DNA of 40,335 nt from Myxococcota bacterium (GCA_029251165.1 JAQXDW010000119.1:1-40335), one strand, 5' to 3'. Positions 25,426 through 34,813 are shown, numbered from the stretch's first letter. Numbers and translations are program-made. Notes: generated by a model from the letters alone, not told the origin.

Positions 25426-26961
25426 TCAGCCGCCAGATGTGCGCAGGACGACGACGTTGCTGCCCATCACCAAGAGGTCACCGAGGCGTGCCGGGAGGGG
25501 CTCGGTGAGCTTATGGAAGTGCTCAGCGTCTCGGTAGAGGTAGGTCGCGAGTCGTTGGTGCAAGGCGGTGGCAGTCATCTGGCCGTTGCGGTCCACCCCA
25601 ATGGCAGCCTGACGACGGCCGACAAGGGCACGGTCCAGGGTGAAGCCAGCGGCCCGGGTGCGCTCTGCGCGAGAGCCCGAGCACCACCTCAGGTTGGACT
25701 GCCCGCCGCGATCGGGCAGGGCGATGCCGGGATGGTTGGGGTTGCGGCCCAGCTCAGCGACCTCGCCGTAGCCCACCGCCAGCCGAACGGAGGAGTCCCC
25801 CTCCAAGAGACCGAGGTACGGGCCAGAGCGGGGTACCCGGAACCGGGTCTCTCCGGCAGGGGTGATGATGACGTCTTCGGGGTGAAGCTTCTGGCGGCTG
25901 CCCGGCGGCAGGGTCCGCCCGGCGATGGAGATACCCTGGGCAAGAACGTCCGCGTAGACACCCTCATTGGAGACATCGACCCGCAGCAGCGCCCGAGGAG
26001 AGGCGTTGACCCAGCGGCCATCGGAGAGGAGATCGTAGCTGTAGCCAGCGACCACACCACCCAGTGGCACGCTGGGGAGGCCGACCCCTGCGAGAACCAA
26101 CTCCACAGCAGTCTCAGAGCCACCGTCGAGGAAGACCGTGGCCTTGCCAGGATCGTCAGGCCAGGCGGTGCGCTCAGCGGTCAGCGCAGACTCAAGGGCA
26201 GCGGGGGTGCCGATGACCAATCCGCGTCCAGACTCTGCCCACCTCCGACGCTCGACGGGGGGAATGGTGTAGGCACTCATCCACAGCTGAGCGGGATCGA
26301 GAACCGGGAGGGCAGCGAGGGCCGCCTCCAGGTCGCGTTCGCCAGGGGTAAACCCCTCAAACAGAATCATCGCAGAGGGCGAGAATCGAGGGATGGCGTT
26401 GCCCGGCTGGAGACGAACCAGGGAGCCACTTCGAACGGCGAGCGCGATGGGCTCGGGCAGCACGCAGCGGACCGGAGTGGGTGCCCGAAAGCAAGGAGTG
26501 GGCTCTGGGATTCCCTTGAAGGAGTACACCCCCACCGGCTCCCAAGGGATCTCAGCGAGGTTGGCGCAGCGCCGGGTGGACTCAGTGAACCAGACCTCAC
26601 CGCCAGGGGTCATCGAAGAGAGCCGGGCAGCGAGGTTCGCGGCCTCTCCGAAAGCATCCCCATCGATCTCCTCGACATCGCCAGTCGCGACGCTGGCGCG
26701 GAGCTGAAATCCGGTACCAGGCAGCCCCATCTCCGCCAGCTTCAGCGAAGCACGCAGGGCGTCGGTCGCGGAGCCGAACAGGGTCATGAACGCATCACCC
26801 AGGCTCTTGACCAGCCGTCCACCGAGGGGCTCGCAGACCTCACGGGTCCATTCTTCATGCTGGGCGATCAGCCTGCGGAGAGACTCCCGATCGGAACGCG
26901 CGGTCTTCTCGGTGTAATTCACGAGATCGGTAAACACGACAGATCGAGTGTGGGTAGGCAT
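25426..26961 (-). CDS. Class III nucleotide cyclase with C-terminal FHA-like domains
   Basis: The protein has 511 residues. The N-terminal catalytic domain (about 1-165) has the first metal Asp in VVFTDLVNYT, the second in VKSLGDAFMTL, and the transition-state Asn and Arg in GDAFGEAANLAARL. The active-site set is intact, so cAMP production is likely, though cGMP cannot be excluded. The middle (165-330) is unassigned. The C-terminal 180 residues show two stretches with FHA-like strand patterns: SIAGRTLPPGSRQKLHPEDV, and AELGRNPNHPGIALPDRGG with a later GDLLVMGSNVVVL. No membrane helix, so it is cytoplasmic. It is in the same direction as the GltG-like gene but 142 bp upstream of it. Confidence 0.8.
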   Translation of the reverse strand: MPTHTRSVVFTDLVNYTEKTARSDRESLRRLIAQHEEWTREVCEPLGGRLVKSLGDAFMTLFGSATDALRASLKLAEMGLPGTGFQLRASVATGDVEEIDGDAFGEAANLAARLSSMTPGGEVWFTESTRRCANLAEIPWEPVGVYSFKGIPEPTPCFRAPTPVRCVLPEPIALAVRSGSLVRLQPGNAIPRFSPSAMILFEGFTPGERDLEAALAALPVLDPAQLWMSAYTIPPVERRRWAESGRGLVIGTPAALESALTAERTAWPDDPGKATVFLDGGSETAVELVLAGVGLPSVPLGGVVAGYSYDLLSDGRWVNASPRALLRVDVSNEGVYADVLAQGISIAGRTLPPGSRQKLHPEDVIITPAGETRFRVPRSGPYLGLLEGDSSVRLAVGYGEVAELGRNPNHPGIALPDRGGQSNLRWCSGSRAERTRAAGFTLDRALVGRRQAAIGVDRNGQMTATALHQRLATYLYRDAEHFHKLTEPLPARLGDLLVMGSNVVVLRTSGG

Positions 26962-26974
26962 CGTGAGTGAGAAT

Positions 26975-27436
26975 ATCAGCCGAGATCGTGATCCGGTCAG
27001 AGCACTGCGTCGGCTGTCGACTCGACCGGTTCAACCTGTCGGCCTCAGCCCCCCTTCATGCGCCTCAGCAGCACGTCACGCCGCCCGATTCACAGCGTCC
27101 TTCAGCACCACACCCCAGAGGTTGTCGCCCAGAGTCACGCGCTTCTGGTCTCCATGTCACATGCCACCACGCACAGCGTGGCGGCAACCTCAGCGGTGCT
27201 CACCTCAGCCAAGCCGTGCTCCCAGGCCCGGGCCACCGTGACATCAACCTCACGTCCGCCCGATGGCGGCGCGGAGGCCTGTGCGGGGCAGACCTGCTCG
27301 GAGCACCTCAACGCCAGTGGTCGAGTCGGCGCAGTCTCCTGGCCTCAGCGCGGCCAGCATCCTCTCCCTGGCTTCAGCAGGCCAGAGGGCTCCAGCGACC
27401 GCAGCACCAGAGCAGCCCGAGCGATAAGAAGGGGGC
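26975..27436 (+). pseudogene. Possible decayed pentapeptide-repeat gene
   Basis: In this 475-bp gap (26962-27436) the plus strand shows short stretches that resemble pentapeptide repeats with interruptions, for example GGNLSGAHLSQAVL at about 27185 and RDINLTSARWRRGGLCGADLLG at about 27230. They are separated by stretches in the wrong frame or composition. No single intact reading frame with a ribosome binding site covers them, so a decayed gene is the most I can suggest. Other explanations, such as chance patterning in GC-rich DNA, are open. Confidence 0.3.
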
Positions 27437-28294
27437 ATGAACGACACGATCTGCCTCGTCACCGGCGCGAACTCTGGCATCGGGCTGGAGACCGCACGCA
27501 GCCTTGCACAGCAGGGGGCCACGGTGATCATGACCGCCCGCAGCATCGAGCGGGGTGAGGCCGCCCTCGCCGAGGTGCGCCAGAGCACCGGCAGCAGCCA
27601 GGTCAGCCTGCTCCACCTTGACCTCGCCGATCTCGCCTCCATCCGAGCCGCCGCCGAGGCCTTCTCCACGGAGCACGACCGCCTGGACGTCCTGGTCAAC
27701 AACGCCGGCCTGATGCTCGGCGACCGACGCGAGACCGCCGACGGCTTCGAGATGACGTTCGGGGTGAACCACCTCGGTCACTTTGCCTTCACCCTGCTGC
27801 TGCTGCCACGCATCGAGGCCGCCGCGCCGTCCCGGATCGTCAACGTCTCCAGCGCGGCCCACAAGGCCGCCCGGAGTGGACTGGACCTCGACGACCTGAT
27901 GTTCACCCGACGCAGCTACAGCCCGATGGCGGCCTACTCCGCCAGCAAGCTCGCCAACATCCACTTCACCCGCGAGCTGGCCCGGCGGCTGGAGGGACGA
28001 GGCGTCAGCGTCAACGCGCTCCATCCTGGCGTGGTCGGCTCCCGGTTTGCCTCCGACGGTGACTTCAAGGGACTGTTCTCGAACCTGTATGGGTTCGCCC
28101 GGCCGTTCATGCTCACCCCGGCGAAGGGCGCGCGGACCTCCCTGCACGTCGCCACCTCCGAGGAAGGAGGTCAGGTCTCCGGGGCTTACTTCGCCAGGAA
28201 GCGACAGGCTCGTGTCAGCAGAGCGGCGCAAGATGACGACTCCGCCCGGGCGCTCTGGACGCTCAGTGAGGCGCTGACAGGGGTGTCGATTTAG
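27437..28294 (+). CDS. Short-chain dehydrogenase/reductase, retinol-dehydrogenase-like
   Basis: The protein has 285 residues. TGANSGIGLETA (9-20) is the nucleotide-binding Rossmann motif, LVNNAG near 87 is the structural NNAG motif, NVSS near 137 carries the catalytic Ser, and YSASK near residue 172 carries the catalytic Tyr and Lys. The ARS at position 34 of strand two suggests NADP(H). Size and the VNHLGHFAFTLLLLP stretch match retinol dehydrogenase/oxidoreductase-like SDRs. The substrate is unknown. GAAGGGGGC precedes the ATG. It ends in a 4-bp overlap with the stop of the convergent amidotransferase gene. Confidence 0.9.
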   Translation: MNDTICLVTGANSGIGLETARSLAQQGATVIMTARSIERGEAALAEVRQSTGSSQVSLLHLDLADLASIRAAAEAFSTEHDRLDVLVNNAGLMLGDRRETADGFEMTFGVNHLGHFAFTLLLLPRIEAAAPSRIVNVSSAAHKAARSGLDLDDLMFTRRSYSPMAAYSASKLANIHFTRELARRLEGRGVSVNALHPGVVGSRFASDGDFKGLFSNLYGFARPFMLTPAKGARTSLHVATSEEGGQVSGAYFARKRQARVSRAAQDDDSARALWTLSEALTGVSI

Positions 28295-28962
28295 CCCGTA
28301 GCCTCAACAAAACGCCGCATCAGGCCCGCGATGAGCGGAGCAGAGTCCACCGCACGCGACACCACCTCTTCTGGTGACGGTGCCTGGCATTGGACCACCG
28401 CCGACGCCTCTTCCAGCGCCATCTCCGCATGAAACTGCACCCCCCACGCCCGACAACCTGAAACCTGATAGCCTTGGACAGAGCATCGCTCTGACGATGC
28501 GAACACCGTTAGCATTTCGGCGTGAGATGGATCGACCTCGTCGTGGTGAGAGAGAAATGTGGTGAAGGTCCTGGGGAAGTCCCTCAGCAGCGGAGCGGTG
28601 CCGCGATGGGTGATCGGAAACCACCCCACCTCCGGACGCCGCGCGGTGCGAACGGCCCCAGGCCCGAGGACCGCCTGAGCGAGCACCTGGTGGCCGAAGC
28701 AGACCCCGAGCACCGGCACCCGATCGGTCACCGCCCTGCGCACAAAGTCCACCAGTCCGTCCACCCAGTCAAGACCATCGTTGACCCCCGCCGCTGAGCC
28801 GGTGATGACCACCCCTCCAAACCGTCCAGGATCATCCAGGGGCAGGGCTCGTACCGCTTGAGCCACGACGACCTCTCGGTCGGTGAGGTGCGGCAAGAAG
28901 TTGTCCGCTCCGCTACCCGGCTCCTCGACATAGCAGTCCACCACAAGCCATGGTCGCCTCAT
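28291..28962 (-). CDS. Class I glutamine amidotransferase-like protein
   Basis: The protein has 223 residues. GVCFGHQVLAQA (Cys about 89) is the nucleophile elbow, and GVQFHAEM near residue 176 holds the catalytic His. The intervening GGVVITGSAAGV is the oxyanion-type glycine loop. This resembles GuaA-type amidotransferase domains found in stand-alone gamma-glutamyl hydrolase-like proteins. A lone domain may act on glutamine-derived or gamma-glutamyl substrates. The substrate is unknown. A long, strong ribosome binding site (GGAGGGGAGGGAGG) precedes ATG 28962. Gene convergent with the SDR (4-bp overlap) and divergent from the methyltransferase, with 217 bp between. Confidence 0.85.
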   Translation of the reverse strand: MRRPWLVVDCYVEEPGSGADNFLPHLTDREVVVAQAVRALPLDDPGRFGGVVITGSAAGVNDGLDWVDGLVDFVRRAVTDRVPVLGVCFGHQVLAQAVLGPGAVRTARRPEVGWFPITHRGTAPLLRDFPRTFTTFLSHHDEVDPSHAEMLTVFASSERCSVQGYQVSGCRAWGVQFHAEMALEEASAVVQCQAPSPEEVVSRAVDSAPLIAGLMRRFVEATG

Positions 28963-29179
28963 CTCGCCTCCCTCCCCTCCGCTGCAAAGTTGACATATCA
29001 GCGGTCAGGAGCGGCTGCTCGCAGCCCCACAGCATGCCCACGGTGTTGCCGTGAGCGGACTGCGGAGGGGCCATCACCACGCCATGGCTGGTCTGGGACT
29101 GCGCGTCACCCAGGAAGCCGCTTGCACCAGCGCTGCCAGCGGGGCTCCCGCACCCGATCCATTGCGTTAATCCTCCTCG

Positions 29180-29899
29180 ATGTCCTACCGCCTCTACCAC
29201 GAACTCGCTCCTTACTGGCCACAGCTCTCCCCGCCTGAGCTCCATGCAGCGGCCGCCGGGATGTACCTGGAGCTGCTGTCGATGGCTTCAGATGCTCCGA
29301 TCCAGAGCCTCCTGGAGCTTGGCTGCGGCTCCGGTCACCTCGCCAGCCACCTCCCCGCAGAGCTGGACATCGCGCTGCTGGATCTCTCCGAGGAGATGCT
29401 GGCGCTGAGCCGAGCGGTCAACCCCGACCGCCCCCACCACCGTGCAGACATGCGCACCGCTCGGCTGGGGCGGACATTTGACGCTGTTCTTCTCCACGAT
29501 GCGGTGATGTACATGTCCACCCCCGCAGATCTCCGCGCAGCACTGACCACTGCCGCCGTCCACTGCCGACCGGGCGGCGCGGTGCTGGTCGTACCCGACG
29601 TGGTCGCCGAGACCTTCGCAGAGGGAGCGATCTCCGGCGGCGGAGACGCCGCACAGCTCCTGGAGTGGCACCACTCCGCCGGTCCGCACAGCTACCGGGT
29701 TGACTTCGCCCTGATGCTTCGAGACGGTGTCTCGGTCCGCTGCATACACGAGCAGCACGAGCTGGGGCTGTTCTCCCGAGGGTTGTTCTGGGAGGCCCTC
29801 ACAGGAGCCGGCATGATCCCCGTGGCCGCAGAGCTGCCCCTCGATGAGGTCGGCGAGGTCTTTCTCTCTCAGCGGTCACCGGACTCACTCGCCCCCTGA
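29180..29899 (+). CDS. Class I SAM-dependent methyltransferase
   Basis: The protein has 239 residues. LLELGCGSGHLASHL near residue 45 is motif I, IALLDLSEEMLALSR is motif II (acidic residue binding the ribose), and FDAVLLHDAVMYMS is motif IV. Fold and size suit a cytosolic small-molecule methyltransferase, with no feature to fix the substrate. No cysteine set like ArsM is visible. The last 15 bases overlap the 3' end of the membrane-protein gene on the other strand. No clear ribosome binding site. Confidence 0.85.
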   Translation: MSYRLYHELAPYWPQLSPPELHAAAAGMYLELLSMASDAPIQSLLELGCGSGHLASHLPAELDIALLDLSEEMLALSRAVNPDRPHHRADMRTARLGRTFDAVLLHDAVMYMSTPADLRAALTTAAVHCRPGGAVLVVPDVVAETFAEGAISGGGDAAQLLEWHHSAGPHSYRVDFALMLRDGVSVRCIHEQHELGLFSRGLFWEALTGAGMIPVAAELPLDEVGEVFLSQRSPDSLAP

Positions 29900-31720
29900 C
29901 TTGCCGCCCTTGCCGCCCTTGCCGCCCTTGCCGCTCTTGCCAGAAGACGCCGCTCCCGTTGTCGCACCGAGCAGCTCGGCCTGGACGGTGCTGGTGATCG
30001 GCTCGATTCGCCACGCGCTGGCAGACTGACCCTTCAGATCGGCCTCACCCCACATCTCCTTGAACAGCCTCGCCTGTGCTGCGGCCTGCTTGCTCCCCTT
30101 CTCTGGGGGCAGGGTGGTGGTGTCGATCACCGCCCAGACAAAGCCATCGGCAATGAGCGTGTCGACATCCTCAGGACTCACCTCACCGCTACCGCCAGTC
30201 GCCAGGATGTTGAGCAGGCTGTTCTCCTTGATGTAGGTCACCTGTGCTGCGGACCGGTTGGCCGGGATGTAGGCATCCGGTCCATAGAGGATCGGCTGAC
30301 CATGGGTCATCTGGTGCCACAGGGCAGTCTGACTGGAAGACGAGACACCGAGCACTGGAGTGGTCAGGATGGGACCATCAATCTTTGCATAGATGCCATC
30401 GGTGGCTGGAGTGCGGCCGGTGCTCAGCGGGAGATGCGTGGCACGCCAGGGCATGTCAATGCAGATCAACATGAGTCCAGTGACCACCAGCATCCGGCGG
30501 CTCAGCTTCATCCGACGTCCGAGATCATCCAGCCCCAGCGCCGCGAGCACTGCGACTGCTGCGACGGTGATGAGTGCCGCCCGACTCGGCCACCACATCC
30601 AGGAGAAGCCCGGCAGGTAGTCATGCAGCAGCCGATAGGGCAGCGCCCAGGGAAGCGGTGCACCCTCTGCGGACTTCAGGTACGGCCCCAGTGCCAGGAT
30701 GTAGCCCGCCGCTGCGACCGCCAGCCAGCGAAGCCGCCCGACATGCTTCCAGAACAGGGCGAGTCCAGCCATGACCAGCAGCCCGAGCCCGATGCGTCGA
30801 TCTGGAGCGCTGATCTCCTCGGAGGCCACCGGCCACTGCCAGTGCAGCCCGTTGTTGATGGCGCTCGACAGGGATCGCTCTCCCCTGTGGAACCGCTCCA
30901 GGCCATCGCTGACCGTCTGAGCCGGCCCCTGAAGCTCACCGGCACCCATGACCAGCATCACCACGAGCGGCACCGAGAACAGCAGCGCGATCCCAGATGC
31001 GACCCCGAGCTGGATCAGCCGCTCCCGCCCAAGGCTCCGAAGCTGTGCAGCCCACACCACACCAGCCGCGATCGCCAGGAAGACGGCGCGGTGCCAGTCG
31101 ACGGCAGCGGCAGCCACGCACGCTGCACCAGTGGCCACCGCAAGCTGGAGGCTCCCCTCTCCGCGGGCCAGCCGGACCATCCCCGCCAGCGCCAGCAGCC
31201 AGAACACCACCAGCGCCTGCGCAAGCCGGCCCTCCTGAAGCTCGACCGTCACCACTGGTGACAGCTGCAGACCAACCCCAGCGATGACTGCTGCCTGAGG
31301 TGAGGCACCGGCAGCGCGTGCCAGCATCCAGGCCCCCATTCCGGCGCTCCATACACACAGCAGGGCCGCAATGCTGAAGCCTGTGGTCGCTCCAAAGAGC
31401 CCAAAGAGCGGTGCAAACAGGATGCCGTCCAGCACGCTGTCTGTGATCGGGCTGTGACCAAGTGGGAAGAAGCTGTGGCTGCCGCTGAGCGGACTGCTGA
31501 GCGACATCAGTGACTGACCGGACCACCAGTAGCTCCAGATCGTCGTGATGGTGTCGGGGTTGTGGTCTCCGCCGAGGAGCTGTCCGGTCAACAACATTGG
31601 CCACAGCAGCACCAGCGCCACCGCCCCGGTGAGCACGACGGCAAGCGCCGCAGAGTGTCGGGAAAACCATTGTGTCAGGTTGGAGGTCAGAGGCATGACC
31701 ACAGTGTATCGTCTCTCCAT
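29885..31720 (-). CDS. Multipass membrane protein, YfhO/GT-C-like
   Basis: The protein has 611 residues and about eleven hydrophobic segments spread over residues 25-400, then a soluble C-terminal part (about 410-590). The loop between the first helices (GDHNPDTITTIWSYWWSG) contains an acidic pair resembling GT-C/YfhO-type glycosyltransferase-like membrane enzymes that use polyprenyl-linked sugars. I could not assign a substrate. The extreme C-terminus is a Lys/Gly/Ser repeat (GKSGKGGKGGKGGKSGG). I selected the ATG at 31720 because GGGAGAGGG lies just upstream. A downstream ATG at 31696 lacks one. Divergent from, and overlapping, the SGNH hydrolase gene. Confidence 0.75.
   Translation of the reverse strand: MERRYTVVMPLTSNLTQWFSRHSAALAVVLTGAVALVLLWPMLLTGQLLGGDHNPDTITTIWSYWWSGQSLMSLSSPLSGSHSFFPLGHSPITDSVLDGILFAPLFGLFGATTGFSIAALLCVWSAGMGAWMLARAAGASPQAAVIAGVGLQLSPVVTVELQEGRLAQALVVFWLLALAGMVRLARGEGSLQLAVATGAACVAAAAVDWHRAVFLAIAAGVVWAAQLRSLGRERLIQLGVASGIALLFSVPLVVMLVMGAGELQGPAQTVSDGLERFHRGERSLSSAINNGLHWQWPVASEEISAPDRRIGLGLLVMAGLALFWKHVGRLRWLAVAAAGYILALGPYLKSAEGAPLPWALPYRLLHDYLPGFSWMWWPSRAALITVAAVAVLAALGLDDLGRRMKLSRRMLVVTGLMLICIDMPWRATHLPLSTGRTPATDGIYAKIDGPILTTPVLGVSSSSQTALWHQMTHGQPILYGPDAYIPANRSAAQVTYIKENSLLNILATGGSGEVSPEDVDTLIADGFVWAVIDTTTLPPEKGSKQAAAQARLFKEMWGEADLKGQSASAWRIEPITSTVQAELLGATTGAASSGKSGKGGKGGKGGKSGGE
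29901..29940 (-). repeat. 9-bp tandem repeat encoding the KGG tail
   Basis: TTGCCGCCC is repeated three times exactly (29901-29927) and once with one change (29928-29936). On the minus strand it encodes the Gly/Lys-rich tail of the membrane protein. Such repeats can change copy number by slippage. It lies next to the 15-bp overlap with the methyltransferase gene. Confidence 0.9.
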
Positions 31721-32816
31721 GTCAGCCCTCTCCCTGAAGCCACTCCTCAAGCTCCTCAGCGGCCTCACGGTCGCCGCGCTGATGCTCGCGGGGACGGAGC
31801 TGATGCTGCGGGGCGTGCTCGGCCCTCCGCCACCACCGGTCGCGGTCTACTCAGGCCTCCAGCCCCACGAGCACTACTTTTCCGTCGACGACGGCATGGT
31901 CACTGCTGACTACCAGAGCCGGGATCCGCTCCCGGCCTGGCCGGCACAAGTGGACCATCCGAGGGCCGCGGTCATCGGCGGCAGCAGCGTGCACGAGCGC
32001 AGCGCGGGGATTCTTGCAGCCGGACAGTTCCCAGCCCTCCTCGAGGCGCGAACCGGCATCGACACCCTCAACCTCGGCAGTCCGGCGCTGGACTCCCACG
32101 ACCTCGTGCGGCTCGTAGCAGAGCTGCTGGCGTTCCCTCCAGACGTCCTGATCGTCTATACCGGGCACAACGACTTCGGGAACACTTACTTCAACCAGCG
32201 CTACGGCAACCTGGCCTCAGGACTCTCCGCTCGGACTCAGGCCGGCATGGAGCAGCTCCAGCTGTTCTGCCAGCTCCGCCGCCTCGTCACTCCGACTCTC
32301 CAGGCGGCCTCCGCTGGGCTCGGCACCAACATCCCGGGCGAGCCGATCAGCCAGACGCAGCGGTGGGCTGCGCTGCGCTACCTGGAGGCCAACCTCCGCC
32401 GCATCATCTGGATGAGCCGCAAGGCTGACGTACCGGTCATCCTGGTCACCCCGGTCTCCGCCCTCAACCGCCCTCCGGCGGCACTGCGGTGCATGGGATC
32501 GGGCCCCTGCGCGATGACGCTGTGGCGCGCGGCCCGAGAAGAAGTGGATCCGGTCCAGGCAGAGGCGCTGATGCGGCGAGCACGAGACCACGACGGCATC
32601 CCGATGCGAGCCCCTGCCGTGGCTGTTGAGGCCATCCGACGCGTGGCCTCAGAGGAGGGAGCCAGCCTGATCGATGCGGAGCAGCTCCTTCCGCGACACC
32701 AGGGGCTCAATATTCCCGCAGACGAATTGTTTCACGATCACGTTCACTTCAGCGCAGCAGGACATGCAGCAATGGCTGACCTCATTGCGCCGGCGATGCA
32801 AGTTCTCTCTGAGTAG
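31695..32816 (+). CDS. SGNH/GDSL-type hydrolase with N-terminal membrane anchor
   Basis: The protein has 373 residues. A hydrophobic segment near residues 20-36 anchors the protein. The SGNH blocks are VIGGSSVHE near residue 94 (nucleophile Ser in the GxSS variant), VYTGHNDFG near 156 (Asn-containing block III) and HDHVHFSAAGH near 347 (Asp and His of block V). The set is complete for an esterase or acyltransferase active at the outside of the inner membrane. Start at ATG 31695 has GGAGG eight bases upstream; 31719 does not. The gene overlaps the 5' end of the divergent membrane-protein gene by 26 bp. It is followed 14 bp on by the MopE/FG-GAP gene, probably one operon. Confidence 0.8.
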   Translation: MTTVYRLSMSALSLKPLLKLLSGLTVAALMLAGTELMLRGVLGPPPPPVAVYSGLQPHEHYFSVDDGMVTADYQSRDPLPAWPAQVDHPRAAVIGGSSVHERSAGILAAGQFPALLEARTGIDTLNLGSPALDSHDLVRLVAELLAFPPDVLIVYTGHNDFGNTYFNQRYGNLASGLSARTQAGMEQLQLFCQLRRLVTPTLQAASAGLGTNIPGEPISQTQRWAALRYLEANLRRIIWMSRKADVPVILVTPVSALNRPPAALRCMGSGPCAMTLWRAAREEVDPVQAEALMRRARDHDGIPMRAPAVAVEAIRRVASEEGASLIDAEQLLPRHQGLNIPADELFHDHVHFSAAGHAAMADLIAPAMQVLSE

Positions 32817-32830
32817 CCCATAGTGTGCAG

Positions 32831-34759
32831 ATGTATTTGCCACTCTGGTTTCTCTCTGGCTGCGCCTCAATAAGCTGGTGCGAACGCTTCAACCTCACCT
32901 GCGAGGAAGGTGTCCTCCGAGAAGAAGCGATTGATCAAGACGAGGACGTGTGGACGGCGAGTGATGACTGCGACGACAACGACCCCTACACCTACCCCTA
33001 TGCTCCCGAGCTGTGCGACGACATCGACAACAACTGCGACGGACTCGGCGACATCGAAGAAGGCCTCGCGGTGCTGATGTACTTTGACAGCGACGGGGAC
33101 GGCTACGGAGACTCAGACAACGAGTACTTCCACTGCTACGGCGACGAGCTGCCCAGCGGCTGGGTAGAGAACAGCGAGGACTGCGACGACAACCGCCCCT
33201 GGTCCTACCCAGAGGCCCCCGAGCTGTGCGACAGCGAGGACAACGACTGCGATGGCGACGTCGATGAGGATGCCCTGCTCACCTTCTACATCGACAGCGA
33301 CGGAGATGGCTCCGGCTCTGCCGAGAAGACCATCGAGGCCTGCCTGCCGCCCGATGGCTACACCATCTACGATGGGGACTGCGACGACGACGACAGCGAC
33401 CGCTTTCCAGCCGCCGACGAGCAGTGTGACAACATCGACAACAACTGCAACGAAGAGATCGACGAGGAGCAGTGCGTCTCGTCCCTGAGCAGCAGCGGGA
33501 TCTTGCTGTCCGGAGAGGATGTCGGGGATCGGACGGGCAATGCACTCTCCGGCGCGGGAGACCTCAACGCCGATGGCTACGACGACATCCTGATCGGTGC
33601 GCACGGTGTCGGAGAGGATGCCGGGGCGGTCTACGTGGTGTATGGCCCGGTCACCGCAAACCTCTCCCTCGATGCGGCCACAGCCCGCCTGCTCGGAGCA
33701 GAAGCGGATCAGCTCGGCCGGTCCGTGGCGGACGTCGGAGACGTGGACGGCGACGGCTACGACGATGTGCTCTTCGGTGCCAGCTCTGCAGAGAGCGGTC
33801 GGGGAACGGTCTACCTGATGCACGGTCCCATCTCTGCCGGCGCCACCCTCTCAGAGGCGGCCGCACAGATCACCGGTGCTGATGAGCAGGACTACCATGG
33901 CCGCAGCGTGGCCGGTCTGGGAGATGTCACCGGAGACGGACTCCCTGACCTCGGCGTCGGAGCCTGGGGCAGCGATGCCGGAGAGACGGATGCTGGTGCG
34001 GTGCTCATCTACACCGGCCAGCGCTCCGGCACCCTGACCGCAGACGACGCCGACGGAGCGCTGCTGGGCACCGTAGAGGGCAGCTTCGCTGGCTGGTCAA
34101 TGGATGGTGCCGGGGACACAAACGGCGACGGCTACAACGACGTGCTCATCGGTGCCTATGCCGACGCCGTCCAGGGACAGATCTCGCTGGTGCTGGGACC
34201 GATCAGCGGCACCACCAGCCTCTCCGATGCCCACGCCATCCTCTTCAACGCATCATCAGCCTCCAACACCGGCTGGTCCGTGAGCGGACCGGGAGACACC
34301 GACGGTGACGGACTCGCCGACATCCTCATCGGCGCTCCGCTCGACAGCAAGGAGCCCGGCCTCACCGAGAGCGGCCTGGCGTGGCTGCGGCATGGACCGC
34401 TTACCGGTACGCAGTCCATGTTCAGCGAAGGCTATGGGCTCAAGGGAGTCGACAGCGGTCACCGGGCGGGCTTCTCCGTCAGCGGCATCGACGACCGAGA
34501 CGGCGACGGGCTCCCTGAGCTCTTCATCGGCGCATACGGTGCCGACTCAGCCTACCTGCTGCGCTCCGACGGCGTACTCCCGCTGCCGAACACCGACCTC
34601 TTGTCCGTCTCAGACTGGCTCTTGATCAGCGATGCCCTCAATTCAGAGGCAGGGGTCGCCGTCGGCAGTGCCGGAGACGTCAACGGCGACGGGCGCGGCG
34701 ACATGCTGGTCGGCGGGCCCGAGCTGGACGGCATCGGCGGGGCCTGGCTCATCTACTGA
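32831..34759 (+). CDS. MopE-like metal-binding and seven-repeat FG-GAP lipoprotein
   Basis: This is a 642-residue precursor. The short signal ends in LSGC, so it is probably a lipoprotein. An upstream GTG at 32825 is possible. Residues about 40-210 carry three Cys/Asp-rich units of the form DCDDxxxxxYPxAPELCDxxDNxCDG, like the MopE-type putative metal-binding motif. Residues 215-640 contain seven FG-GAP/VCBS-type repeats (for example GAGDLNADGYDDILIGA, VGDVDGDGYDDVLFGA, GDTDGDGLADILIGA), which would make a seven-bladed beta-propeller with a calcium site per blade. A surface protein that binds metal and perhaps glycans or proteins is inferred. The gene is convergent with the VWA gene (54 bp between stops). 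Confidence 0.9.
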   Translation: MYLPLWFLSGCASISWCERFNLTCEEGVLREEAIDQDEDVWTASDDCDDNDPYTYPYAPELCDDIDNNCDGLGDIEEGLAVLMYFDSDGDGYGDSDNEYFHCYGDELPSGWVENSEDCDDNRPWSYPEAPELCDSEDNDCDGDVDEDALLTFYIDSDGDGSGSAEKTIEACLPPDGYTIYDGDCDDDDSDRFPAADEQCDNIDNNCNEEIDEEQCVSSLSSSGILLSGEDVGDRTGNALSGAGDLNADGYDDILIGAHGVGEDAGAVYVVYGPVTANLSLDAATARLLGAEADQLGRSVADVGDVDGDGYDDVLFGASSAESGRGTVYLMHGPISAGATLSEAAAQITGADEQDYHGRSVAGLGDVTGDGLPDLGVGAWGSDAGETDAGAVLIYTGQRSGTLTADDADGALLGTVEGSFAGWSMDGAGDTNGDGYNDVLIGAYADAVQGQISLVLGPISGTTSLSDAHAILFNASSASNTGWSVSGPGDTDGDGLADILIGAPLDSKEPGLTESGLAWLRHGPLTGTQSMFSEGYGLKGVDSGHRAGFSVSGIDDRDGDGLPELFIGAYGADSAYLLRSDGVLPLPNTDLLSVSDWLLISDALNSEAGVAVGSAGDVNGDGRGDMLVGGPELDGIGGAWLIY

Positions 34760-34813
34760 GCGCCCGACCCGTCGCTGATTCCGGCTCCAGCCAACCCGAC
34801 TCGCGGTCCGACC

